From contig JAJXTL010000033.1 in assembly GCA_021783855.1 (NCBI GenBank), positions 1 to 24,818 on the forward strand: a stretch of DNA of 24,818 nt, in the 5' to 3' direction. Position 1 is the stretch's first letter; every line of letters starts with the position of its first letter. The notes under the pieces are model-generated. The model ran no database searches and was not told where the DNA came from. It saw only the letters and a list, made by a program, of their open reading frames with translations. Position numbers and translations under genes: made by a program. Source of the stretch: Pseudomonadota bacterium. Lineage in GTDB: Bacteria; Pseudomonadota; Gammaproteobacteria; Burkholderiales; Gallionellaceae. Of the stretch, positions 16,954-24,782 are shown one piece after another.

Positions 16954-18881
16954 TTGTTCTGTCCTTTTTTGTCATGCTGCCCATGTCATGTCCCGGCTGG
17001 GCCGCTGACACGCTGCCGGAAACGCAAATATTGATAGACCGGGCGCACTACTGGGACAAACTAGGCCGTGCCGATATGGCGATACCAATCTGGCAAGAGC
17101 TGTTGCAGGTTGAGCCGAACAATGCCGAAGCGCTGGCCGCAATGGACAAAGCCGGCAACGAAAAGTCGCCGGAACCCGGTCATCAGGCAAGTCATGATGC
17201 CACGCAGGAGCCTGCCGAGCCCCTTGCTGCTGAACCCGCTCTCACTACCGGGTCCGCCGCCATGCCCGTTACTTACCCCGTTCGCACACCGGACCCAGTT
17301 GATTCCCCACCAACCGAGGCCGCAGCACCCGTTACCGAACCGACTCGCACACCTGAACCCGTTACAGCTCCTGAACCGATTCCTTTGTCTGTTGAGAATC
17401 GCACATCGCCTGCAGCCTCTGCGATACCTCTCCAGCCTGTTGTCATTCCAGCTCCTATAGATAATTCGACCACCGTCAAACAGGTTGAAGACTGGCCTGA
17501 TCTCTATCAGGGAACAATTGCCGAAAATACCTTGCCTGACAAGACGGCAACTGAACCCGCCGTGCCGCTGCAAACCGACATACCAGATGTCAGACCTGAC
17601 GTCGACGGCAGTCACGATCTCACCCCGCTTCCCGACAGTGAAAATCGCGTTCCGCTCAAGTCAGCGAAGGCCGCAGCAGGCATTTTGCAGATAGGGGAAG
17701 TCGCGCCCGTACAGCCTTCACATTCGGCATCCGCGCCTTCAGAAAGGCGCATCGGGCAGGATGAAAAAATTTCCGGTTTTTTTGAACGACAGATGGATGT
17801 AGCGCCGCCATCCAGCCCCACAACCCCGAAGCCGGGCGGACAGCTCACGGTTGAAAACAACCCGGCAGCGCTGACAGAACGCGCAGCATACTGGGAGAGT
17901 CACGGTCGCCGCGATCTGGCTGATAAAATTCGCAAACAATCGGAGCAGATATATCCCAAACAGGCTAAGACTGTTAATACCGGTCAGATCATTATGGGCA
18001 CCTACAGTCGCCCACTGGCGCAGGATGATGCACTGAACGATGCAAAACCGCCCGCGCCCGATGCAAATGAAAAGGCGAAATACTGGGCTGCACACGGGCG
18101 GAGTGATTTGGCTGACAACACACCGTCAGCAAAGCCGGCGGCAGCGGAGAGACACGAAATTAATGTGCCAACTGAAAGGCAAATGGCAACTTTACCCGTT
18201 GTGAGCGAGGTCCCGCCAGCGACCAGCGCCCAAGCGCCAGCGCATCCAACAGCACAGGAGCTGAATGAACGGGCACAGTACTGGGAAACACATGGACGCA
18301 GCGACCTTGGCGTGCAGATAAGACAAAAGTTGCAGCTGATGGAGACCGATCAGCTTACCGGCGGATCGGCTCGCACAGGTCGCGATACAGGGCAGCACGC
18401 AGAAGGTAGCGGGGAGAGTGCAGTGAGAACAGCTTTGGAGGATAGCCTGTTGAAAAATCCCAACAGTCTGAAGACACGTCTGGATCTTGCCAAAATTTAT
18501 CTGGCCGCCGGAGAAATTGCGAAAGCGCGTATACAGATAGACAGCGTCCTGACTGCCAGTCCCGACCTGCCGGAGGCGATTTTTGCCAGTGCCCGATTGT
18601 ATGCAGCACAACGTCTCTGGCCGGAAACCTTGTATGCACTGGAAAAAGTGTCACCCGTTTCCCGCACCGAAGAAATGGCTCAATTGCAAAAAACGGCCTG
18701 GGCTCATATGCAGATCGACCGTGCCGATGCGCTGGTGAGGCAGGGGAAAAATCAGGAAGCGGAGTTGTTGCTGCGTCGGGTAGCTGCGGAACTGGCTGTA
18801 AGTGATAACCAGTCTGTTCCGCCTGAGCCACCACCGCTGTGGAAAAATGAAATATCAGGACGACAGAAGGCTAAACATTAA
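16935..18881 (+). CDS. BcsC-like periplasmic TPR protein lacking the outer-membrane beta-barrel
   Basis: A 648-residue protein in the position of bcsC/wssE. Signal peptide about 1-24 (cleavage near GWAA). A TPR-like unit, RAHYWDKLGRADMAIPIWQE at 36-55, is followed by a long Pro/Thr-rich linker. The same YW-x-x-HGR-x-DLA unit recurs at about 315, 379 and 445. Residues about 505-625 hold TPRs with the BcsC-type sequence RLDLAKIYLAAGEIAKAR, then RLYAAQRLWPETLYALEKV. Full BcsC proteins continue with more TPRs and a C-terminal beta-barrel; this one stops after 23 more residues (VPPEPPPLW region). Only 109 bases separate it from the next gene, so no barrel is hidden in another frame. The start at ATG 16935 overlaps bcsZ by 19 bases. 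It may be a periplasmic scaffold working with a porin coded elsewhere. Confidence 0.8.
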   Translation: MFRKKLVVLSFFVMLPMSCPGWAADTLPETQILIDRAHYWDKLGRADMAIPIWQELLQVEPNNAEALAAMDKAGNEKSPEPGHQASHDATQEPAEPLAAEPALTTGSAAMPVTYPVRTPDPVDSPPTEAAAPVTEPTRTPEPVTAPEPIPLSVENRTSPAASAIPLQPVVIPAPIDNSTTVKQVEDWPDLYQGTIAENTLPDKTATEPAVPLQTDIPDVRPDVDGSHDLTPLPDSENRVPLKSAKAAAGILQIGEVAPVQPSHSASAPSERRIGQDEKISGFFERQMDVAPPSSPTTPKPGGQLTVENNPAALTERAAYWESHGRRDLADKIRKQSEQIYPKQAKTVNTGQIIMGTYSRPLAQDDALNDAKPPAPDANEKAKYWAAHGRSDLADNTPSAKPAAAERHEINVPTERQMATLPVVSEVPPATSAQAPAHPTAQELNERAQYWETHGRSDLGVQIRQKLQLMETDQLTGGSARTGRDTGQHAEGSGESAVRTALEDSLLKNPNSLKTRLDLAKIYLAAGEIAKARIQIDSVLTASPDLPEAIFASARLYAAQRLWPETLYALEKVSPVSRTEEMAQLQKTAWAHMQIDRADALVRQGKNQEAELLLRRVAAELAVSDNQSVPPEPPPLWKNEISGRQKAKH

Positions 18882-18990
18882 GCTGGATTTTTGTTGGTGA
18901 AGTAATTTAACAGGGTAATTATTACTGGACAGCCGTTATGCCCGCCCTTAAACTTGAGTCTGTTTTTTAACTTGCACTAAGGATAGCATC

Positions 18991-19656
18991 ATGAGCCTAC
19001 TTCTTGCCGGCCTTACCGTTCTGATTATCGGCGACAGCCATATGGCGACTCAGGGATACCTGATTACCACGTTACATGATGACTTAATGCAACAGGGCGC
19101 CAAAGTCTACTCTTACGGAGCATGCGGCACCCCTTCAGGCGCCTGGATGCAAACAGTACAACCACCCTGCGGCAGCGCCTTCAGGCTGGACGATGGCCCT
19201 GTCAGGATGCGCGCGAGCGAGGCCGGATTTACCAAGCCGCTGCCTGATCTGGTAAAGCTTTATCATCCCGATTTGATCGTGGTGGTCAATGGAGACACTA
19301 TGGCGGGTTATAAAAATCCAACCATGCCGAAAAGCTGGATATGGGGAGAAGTGCATACCCTGACAAAAGGAATTGCAGCCAGTGGGGCAAGTTGCGTGTG
19401 GGTCGGTCCTGCCTGGGGAAGCGAAGGAGGAAAGTATGGCAAAACATTTGCCAGAACCCGTGAAATGTCCGATTACCTGGCTGAAATTGTTTCACCCTGC
19501 ATTTATATCAGTTCGCTGAATATGGAAAAACCCGGCGAATGGGCAACCATACCCGGCGATGGGCAGCATTATTTGGATTCGGGATATCAGGCGTGGGGCA
19601 ATGCGATTGCCAAACAAATAGTCTCATCCGACATTCTGCAAAAAATCAAACACTAA
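18991..19656 (+). CDS. SGNH-fold acetylation protein 1, WssF-like
   Basis: A 221-residue SGNH/GDSL-fold protein. Block I is IIGDSH (Ser16). Block II glycine lies in SYGACG (about 41-46), block III Asn100 in VVVNGD, and the C-terminal D-x-x-H is DGQH (Asp190, His193), so the catalytic set looks complete. Cysteines at about 45, 60, 135 and 170 are shared with the two other SGNH proteins of this locus. It starts ATG at 18991 with AAGGAT 7 bases upstream; the frame upstream has no start codon before a stop, so the protein begins almost directly at the first core strand and has no ordinary signal peptide. In Wss operons a protein of this kind (WssF) precedes the AlgF/I/J-like proteins and is thought to help supply acyl groups to cellulose. 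Confidence 0.82.
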   Translation: MSLLLAGLTVLIIGDSHMATQGYLITTLHDDLMQQGAKVYSYGACGTPSGAWMQTVQPPCGSAFRLDDGPVRMRASEAGFTKPLPDLVKLYHPDLIVVVNGDTMAGYKNPTMPKSWIWGEVHTLTKGIAASGASCVWVGPAWGSEGGKYGKTFARTREMSDYLAEIVSPCIYISSLNMEKPGEWATIPGDGQHYLDSGYQAWGNAIAKQIVSSDILQKIKH

Positions 19657-19663
19657 GGCTGAC

Positions 19664-20329
19664 ATGAAAATTGCTCAGTTGGCAGGATTAATTTCAGTAT
19701 TCTTCTTTTTTCCAGGCTTGGTTCTGGCTGAGCCGCAACTATACGAAACCGGGCCGTCGGAAGAGTCGTCTTATGTCAGGTTTATCAATGCGACTGAAAA
19801 TACAATTGAAATCATCTCGTCAAATGGCTCGGGAAAAGTTGAGTTGAATGCCAATGCTGATGGGCGTGCATCGCGCTTTTTCACCGTCAAGGCTGGTTCA
19901 AAGCTGACGGCAACCCTTCAGGGCAAGGGACACAAGGGTAGCGTGGAAGTAACAGGAAAACCTTGGGAATATATCACTATTGCTATTCTGCCAACCGGTG
20001 CATCTCAGTTCAAGACCATGCTGGTCAGAGAAACGCCCACCGACTTCAACGCCATGCGTGCTTCCGTTTCGCTGTTTAATCTTGATGCAAGCTGTACTGC
20101 GGCGACCCTGCAGGGCGGTGCCAAAAAAGCGACCATTTTGGAGGGCGTCAAACCCTTTACTGTGCAACGTCGGCTGATTAACCCCGTTAAATTAAGCGCA
20201 ACAGTGGCTTGTGATGTGCAGGGACCAGCGGTGGATCTGGCACAGCTTGAGCCAGGGGGACGCTATAGCGTATTTTTGCTGAACCTGAAAAATAGCCGGC
20301 AGGTATTCTTTGTGCATGACGCAAATTGA
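19664..20329 (+). CDS. wssG: AlgF/WssG-like periplasmic polysaccharide O-acetylation protein
   Basis: A 221-residue secreted protein with a clear signal peptide (1-22, cleavage after VLA) and a beta-rich body of the AlgF type: YVRFINATENTIEI, then TVKAGSKLTATLQGKG, EYITIAILPTG and a final GGRYSVFLLNLKNSRQVFFV. AlgF is needed for alginate acetylation and interacts with the MBOAT and AlgJ/AlgX partners; WssG is its counterpart for cellulose. It begins 7 bases after SGNH protein 1 and is followed 107 bases later by a second copy of that SGNH gene. Two cysteines (SCTAA and VACDV) could form a disulfide. No catalytic motif is seen, as expected for a structural or carrier-like partner. Confidence 0.82.
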   Translation: MKIAQLAGLISVFFFFPGLVLAEPQLYETGPSEESSYVRFINATENTIEIISSNGSGKVELNANADGRASRFFTVKAGSKLTATLQGKGHKGSVEVTGKPWEYITIAILPTGASQFKTMLVRETPTDFNAMRASVSLFNLDASCTAATLQGGAKKATILEGVKPFTVQRRLINPVKLSATVACDVQGPAVDLAQLEPGGRYSVFLLNLKNSRQVFFVHDAN

Positions 20330-20436
20330 CGTGAGTCCTGTGCGTAACTCATGGTCATTGCGGGCTTTGGAATCAGTATGCACGAGTTTTTCGTGAATCT
20401 AGCCGATCTTGATAATTTTTCAACAAAAAGGGTTGA

Positions 20437-21108
20437 ATGGTGAGTTTGCTTCTTGCTGGCATGACTGTCCTGATGATTGGAGATAGTCATATGACCCAGA
20501 ACTATCTGATCTCCACATTACATGATGACTTGATGCGGCAGGGTGCCAAGGTGTATAGCTACGGCGCCTGTGGATCGCCTTCAGGCGACTGGATGAAGAG
20601 CGTTCATCCTTTCTGCGGCAGTGCATTCAGACTGGATAATGCGCATATCAGGAATAGAGCGAGTGAGGCGGGTTCAACCAGGCCCTTGCCTGATATGGTT
20701 AAGGAGTATCACCCTGATCTGATTGTAGTCGTTAATGGCGACGATATGGCTGCCTACAAAAGCCACGCATTTCCAAAAACCTGGATCTGGGATCAGGTGA
20801 GCAGTTTAACCAGGGGCATCAAGGCCAGCGGCGTCAGTTGTGTGTGGGTGGGACCGGCGTGGGGAAGTGAAGGCGGTTCATTCGGCAAGACGTATGCTCG
20901 CGCAAAAGAAATGTCAAACTACCTTGCTGAAATCGTCGCTCCCTGTGTTTATCTGAACTCTCTGAAAATGTCCAAACCGGGTGAGTGGCGGACAGAGGAT
21001 GGTGTGCATTTTATGTCCGAAGGCTATCAAGCCTGGGGTGATGCGATTGCCAGCGAAATTGTTTCGTCCGACATCATGCAGCAAATCAGAGCCAAGCCGG
21101 CTCCTTAA
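20437..21108 (+). CDS. SGNH-fold acetylation protein 2, paralogue of the gene at 18991
   Basis: A 223-residue protein, by eye about two-thirds identical to the protein at 18991-19656 along the whole length. It keeps MIGDSH (Ser17), SYGACG, VVVNGDDM and the C-terminal DGVHF catalytic pair, and the same four cysteines. A TGA stop lies in frame immediately before the ATG, so no upstream signal sequence can be missed. AAGGG stands 4-5 bases upstream of the start. The silent and conservative differences from copy 1 suggest an old duplication rather than a recent one. The two copies flank the AlgF-like gene. Copy 2 differs mainly in the 63-80 region and lacks two residues before DGVHF, which may reflect a different acyl donor or acceptor site; that is speculation. 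Confidence 0.82.
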   Translation: MVSLLLAGMTVLMIGDSHMTQNYLISTLHDDLMRQGAKVYSYGACGSPSGDWMKSVHPFCGSAFRLDNAHIRNRASEAGSTRPLPDMVKEYHPDLIVVVNGDDMAAYKSHAFPKTWIWDQVSSLTRGIKASGVSCVWVGPAWGSEGGSFGKTYARAKEMSNYLAEIVAPCVYLNSLKMSKPGEWRTEDGVHFMSEGYQAWGDAIASEIVSSDIMQQIRAKPAP

Positions 21109-21227
21109 CGTGAAACTCGCATAGCGACGAACCGTACCCCTCGCCCTCCGTGAGAGGGGGAACGGGGGTGAGGGAACGATCATGGCGGGGTTTCATTATC
21201 AGGGCTGGCTTTCTTGCCATGATCGTT
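21109..21227 (+). repeat. Dispersed hairpin repeat, copy C, inside the operon after SGNH gene 2
   Basis: Starts with the base after the SGNH 2 stop: CGTGAAACTCGCATAGCGA, then a CCCCTCGCCCTCC / GAGAGGGGG core, GGGGTGAGGGAACGA, and a perfect 12-bp inverted repeat AACGATCATGGC (21175-21186) / GCCATGATCGTT (21216-21227). It aligns over its full length with copy A in reverse orientation. It separates SGNH 2 from the MBOAT gene by 160 bases. Confidence 0.75.
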
Positions 21228-21268
21228 AGAGCTTTAATTAAACGGCATTATTACGGAGTCGCTATTTC

Positions 21269-22675
21269 ATGGTCTTTGCGTCCCTAGAGTTTTTGACGCT
21301 GTTTTTGCCTGTTTTTTTCGCGTTCTATTTTCTTACGCCGTCGCGTTTTCGCAATCACACCATGCTGATCGGCAGCTGGCTGTTTTACGCCTGGTGGACG
21401 CCGAAATTCCTGATACTGATCATAGCACTGACCATCGTCACCTGGCTTGCTGCCATATTGATCGACAAATCGTCTTCCGAAAAATTCAAGACGCGCACCA
21501 TGGCGGCCGGGATACTGATCAACCTTGCAAGTTTAGCCTGGTACAAATATGCCAACGTCGTGGTGCAATCGCTCAATGACTTGTTTGGCGGCAACGACCA
21601 TCCCCTGATCGTCTGGCAGATGGTATATCTGCCTATCGCATTATCGTTTACTGTGCTGCACGCGACCTCCTATCTGGTTGATGTGCGCCGGGGCATCGTG
21701 CAGGCGCAATATCGCTTTATCTTTTTCAGCGCCTATATCGCGATGTTCCCCCATCTGATAGCAGGCCCCATCGTTCGTTACAAGGTGATAGAAAAGGAGC
21801 TGCGCGAACGTTTTTTTTCTGCCGAAGAATTTGCCACCGGTGTTCGCCGTTTCATGGTCGGTTTTGCCATGAAAGTGCTGATCGCCGATCCGCTGTCCCC
21901 GCTGGTCGCGCTGGTCTTCAAGGAAGCAAATCCCAGTCTGATCGATGCCTGGACAGGCTGCGGCGCTTACACGATACAGCTCTATTTCGATTTCGCCGGC
22001 TACAGCCTGATGGCCATAGGCTTGGGACTGATGTTGGGCTTCAAATTCGATCCGAACTTCAACAATCCCTACCTCGCAGTTTCCATACAGGATTTCTGGC
22101 GTCGCTGGCATATGACCTTGTCTTCCTGGCTACGCGATTATCTGTATATTTCCTTGCTTGGAGGAAATCGCAACGGTCAAACGCGCACCTATATCAACCT
22201 GATGTTGACCATGGCGATCGGCGGATTGTGGCATGGCGGTGAGAGCTGGAACTTTCTCATCTGGGGCATCATCCACGGTTCTGCGCTCGGCATTGCGCGC
22301 GCCTATAGTAATCGCGGTTACACCATGCCCGATTTTCTCTCACGCTTGTTGACATTGCTCGTGGTGATGCTGGCATGGACTGTGTTTCGAGCATCTGGTT
22401 TTTCCGCGGCCCTGACGATGTGGGGCGGACAATTCGGCCTGCATGGTGTATTGATGGGCGATGCCGTGTCGCTGGCATTACGCCCGACCATTTATGTCTC
22501 TTTCGTGGTCGGGATTATGTGCATCATTTATCCGTCGATGAACATCGCGAAAACGGGATGGGGGATTTTCGGCAGCAGCCTCTGGCGCGCAATCTGGCCC
22601 GTACTTGCATTCTCTTATGCGCTGATTGTGCTGACCGGGCAGGCATCGCCGCCGTTCCTGTATTTTCAGTTCTGA
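21269..22675 (+). CDS. wssH: MBOAT-family O-acyltransferase (AlgI/WssH-like)
   Basis: A 468-residue multi-spanning inner-membrane protein of the AlgI type, which moves acetyl groups across the membrane toward periplasmic acceptors. It starts with the family signature MVFASLEFLTLFLPVFF. The conserved block FWRRWHMTLSSWLRDYLYI is at about 276-294, and the MBOAT active-site region GGLWHGGESWNFLIWGIIHG gives His322 (matching the essential AlgI histidine) and His336. Hydrophobic segments run from the N-terminus to about 460. The length fits AlgI/WssH without extra domains. The next gene starts 12 bases after its stop. In this setting the acceptor is expected to be cellulose rather than alginate, since no alginate synthesis genes are seen. 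Confidence 0.93.
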   Translation: MVFASLEFLTLFLPVFFAFYFLTPSRFRNHTMLIGSWLFYAWWTPKFLILIIALTIVTWLAAILIDKSSSEKFKTRTMAAGILINLASLAWYKYANVVVQSLNDLFGGNDHPLIVWQMVYLPIALSFTVLHATSYLVDVRRGIVQAQYRFIFFSAYIAMFPHLIAGPIVRYKVIEKELRERFFSAEEFATGVRRFMVGFAMKVLIADPLSPLVALVFKEANPSLIDAWTGCGAYTIQLYFDFAGYSLMAIGLGLMLGFKFDPNFNNPYLAVSIQDFWRRWHMTLSSWLRDYLYISLLGGNRNGQTRTYINLMLTMAIGGLWHGGESWNFLIWGIIHGSALGIARAYSNRGYTMPDFLSRLLTLLVVMLAWTVFRASGFSAALTMWGGQFGLHGVLMGDAVSLALRPTIYVSFVVGIMCIIYPSMNIAKTGWGIFGSSLWRAIWPVLAFSYALIVLTGQASPPFLYFQF

Positions 22676-22687
22676 CAAGGTATAGCC

Positions 22688-23806
22688 ATGCTGGAATATA
22701 AAAAATTTCTGATGATACTGCCGACACTGGCGTTTATCGGTCTTTTGCTGGCAGGATTGGTGGTGTCCGTCATTTCTCTCAAGACTGTAACGAGTGAAGA
22801 ATGGACTGAGCTGAGAAATCCGGCGAAGATACTGAGCGGTGAATCCACCCGACGGTTTACCAAACTGCTTAACCGGCATTTCGTGCTGGGCACGCCGTTC
22901 AATCAGATTGAGCGCGGCATCCAGTGGAATCTCACAGGTGATTTAGGCCCCGGCGTTCGTGCTGGATGTGGTGACTGGCTGTTTTTGACCGACGAACTGG
23001 AGGTGTATCCTGACAGAGCCAAATCCGCCCGGTTCAGGGCGTCCCTGGCAGAGCTGGTCGATAAGCGCCTGAAACAGAGAGGCATCAAATTATTGATGGT
23101 CGTGGTACCGGACAAGACGCGCATCGAAAATACACATCTTTGCGGGCTAAACCGCTCCACTCTGTTTGATACTCGCATCGCGAGCTGGCTGAATGCGGTC
23201 AAATCACACGACGTTGCTACGCTTGATTTGACCGCTACACTTGCCAGTATGCCGGGGGAGCGTTATTACCACACCGACACACACTGGAACGAAGCGGGAG
23301 CCAATGCGGCTGCAAAGGCCGTTGCAGACAGCCTGTCTGCACTCAAGTGGGTCTCGATTGCATCAGCTAGTGCGGTGACGTTAAATCCTGCGCGCACCCC
23401 GCGCCCGGGTGATCTGGTTCATCTGGCAGGGCTCGACGGCTTGCCGGCTTTTTTACGCCCAAAGATAGAGTTGGCTCAGGTTACCAAGGTTGCGTCGATT
23501 GCGGTTGCCAGCGATGATTTGTTCGGCGATGCGGGACTGCCCGCGATCGCGTTGATGGGCACTTCCTACTCAAGAAACAGCAATTTTGCGCCTTTTCTGG
23601 AGCTTCATCTCGGTGAACCGGTAGCTAACGTCGCCCGCGACGGGGGCGATTTTGCAGGAGCCGCCATAGCATTTTTTGAAAGTACTACATTCCGCAGTAA
23701 TCCTCCCAGGATCATAGTCTGGGAGGTGCCTGAACGGGTGATTCAGTCACCCGTCAAAGAGACAGAACAAAAATGGCTGAAAACGCTCATAGCGGGGAAG
23801 TTGTAA
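22688..23806 (+). CDS. wssI: AlgJ/AlgX/WssI-like polysaccharide O-acetyltransferase
   Basis: A 372-residue protein with an N-terminal membrane anchor or uncleaved signal (about 8-31), then an SGNH-like AlgX/AlgJ domain facing the periplasm. The catalytic set seen in AlgX is present: Asp197 and His199 in YYHTDTHWNEAGA and the nucleophile Ser293 in GTSYS (291-295). AlgJ-type proteins transfer the acetyl group to the polysaccharide. There is no C-terminal carbohydrate-binding module like that of AlgX, so it is closer to AlgJ and WssI. It has AGG 9 bases before its ATG and sits 12 bases behind the MBOAT gene, its expected functional partner. It is the last tightly packed gene of the operon: a 220-base AT-rich gap follows. 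Confidence 0.88.
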   Translation: MLEYKKFLMILPTLAFIGLLLAGLVVSVISLKTVTSEEWTELRNPAKILSGESTRRFTKLLNRHFVLGTPFNQIERGIQWNLTGDLGPGVRAGCGDWLFLTDELEVYPDRAKSARFRASLAELVDKRLKQRGIKLLMVVVPDKTRIENTHLCGLNRSTLFDTRIASWLNAVKSHDVATLDLTATLASMPGERYYHTDTHWNEAGANAAAKAVADSLSALKWVSIASASAVTLNPARTPRPGDLVHLAGLDGLPAFLRPKIELAQVTKVASIAVASDDLFGDAGLPAIALMGTSYSRNSNFAPFLELHLGEPVANVARDGGDFAGAAIAFFESTTFRSNPPRIIVWEVPERVIQSPVKETEQKWLKTLIAGKL

Positions 23807-24012
23807 TTCTCACAAGCAGTCTTAAGTAAACGCTGATTTATTGTCATATATGGACGCCCCCGGAACTGCAATAGCTTTCAATCGGTTTTTAACATTATTT
23901 CGAGCAAAGAAAAAATATAACTAATTGATTTATAAAGGTTAATCTATACGTTCGGAATAAAAAAGGAAAATAAACCAGTACTACCTTAACATATGAATCC
24001 TTACGGCACCCC

Positions 24013-24018
24013 TATAAT
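24013..24018 (+). promoter_or_regulatory. Perfect -10 hexamer just upstream of the last gene
   Basis: TATAAT at 24013-24018 lies 8 bases before the ATG at 24027. Transcription would begin within about two bases of the start codon, so the message would be leaderless or nearly so. No good -35 hexamer is at the usual distance (TTAACA at 23986 is 21 bases away). The 220-base gap 23807-24026 is AT-rich and holds no gene I can support. Confidence 0.4.
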
Positions 24019-24026
24019 GCACACAA

Positions 24027-24782
24027 ATGAACCAAGCCATGAATAAATTACTTGAGTTTTTTAAGGATTTTTCCGGATACGCTGCTGGACTGCTTGCTCT
24101 TGCAGCAGCCGCGTTTCCCGTGTCAGCATCACTGGCGGGTGAATTCAAGGCGCCACCGTTGATACTCTTTATCGGCGATTCCCATTCGGTGGGTAGCTTT
24201 GGCATTCAGGAAGACGCACTATTGCGCAGAGTCAAGGGGTTTCGCGTGGCGACCTATGCCATCTGCGGCAGCTCTCCGCAATCCTGGTTCTCGGGCGAGC
24301 AGACCCATTGTGGCTATTTTATCAAGGATACTGAAGGCAATGAACAGCGCGACTGGACAAGGGATACCCCGTTGCTTGCCAACCTGCTTGCCGAGCATCA
24401 GCCCAGTTATACAATAGTCGAACTCGGCGCGAATATGTATGGTAGACCTCTCGAATGGGTGGAGAAAACTTCCCATGAGATGGCCATGGCGATCGTCAAT
24501 TCTGGGAGCAAATGTATATGGATAGGCCCACCTCAGGCGCGCATTCAACCTGAACCTGAGCTTGAGCGGGTTTTTGACGCGCTACGCGCAGGAGTAGTTC
24601 CATATTGCCTGCTTTTCGACAGCCGCAACTACACGAGTTATCCGGCTACAGGCGGAGACGGGATTCATTTCAACTCGTTGGGCGAGGTGGGTCAGCACAT
24701 GGCCGAAAACTGGGCGCTTTCCGCATACTATGCCTTCAGCCCTTTGTTGAAAATACCTGAAAAGCAATCTGCAGCGCATTGA
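24027..24782 (+). CDS. Secreted SGNH-fold protein, third paralogue
   Basis: A 251-residue protein. After a hydrophobic leader (about 17-37, AAGLLALAAAAFPVSASLAG, likely cleaved or an anchor) comes an SGNH domain: LFIGDSHSVGS (block I Ser), a CGSS block, IVELGANMYG (block III Asn) and GGDGIHFNSLG near the C-terminus with the Asp/His pair. It keeps the four cysteines of the two SGNH proteins upstream (AICGSS, THCGYF, SKCIWIGPP, PYCLLF) but is far more diverged. Unlike them it has an export signal. It could be a periplasmic esterase or acetyltransferase acting on the same polymer. The start could also be the ATG at 24039; neither has a clear Shine-Dalgarno sequence. It stands apart from the operon by 220 bases and probably has its own promoter. 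Nothing is seen in the remaining 36 bases. Confidence 0.8.
   Translation: MNQAMNKLLEFFKDFSGYAAGLLALAAAAFPVSASLAGEFKAPPLILFIGDSHSVGSFGIQEDALLRRVKGFRVATYAICGSSPQSWFSGEQTHCGYFIKDTEGNEQRDWTRDTPLLANLLAEHQPSYTIVELGANMYGRPLEWVEKTSHEMAMAIVNSGSKCIWIGPPQARIQPEPELERVFDALRAGVVPYCLLFDSRNYTSYPATGGDGIHFNSLGEVGQHMAENWALSAYYAFSPLLKIPEKQSAAH

Noticed and set aside
18882..18990. A frameshifted or separate BcsC beta-barrel after the TPR gene
   Set aside because: The gap is only 109 bases and the next gene is a complete SGNH protein, so a barrel of several hundred residues cannot be hidden here.
24005..24022. A sigma-54 promoter (GGCAC...TGC) before the last gene
   Set aside because: The GG and GC pairs are 12 bases apart instead of the required 10.
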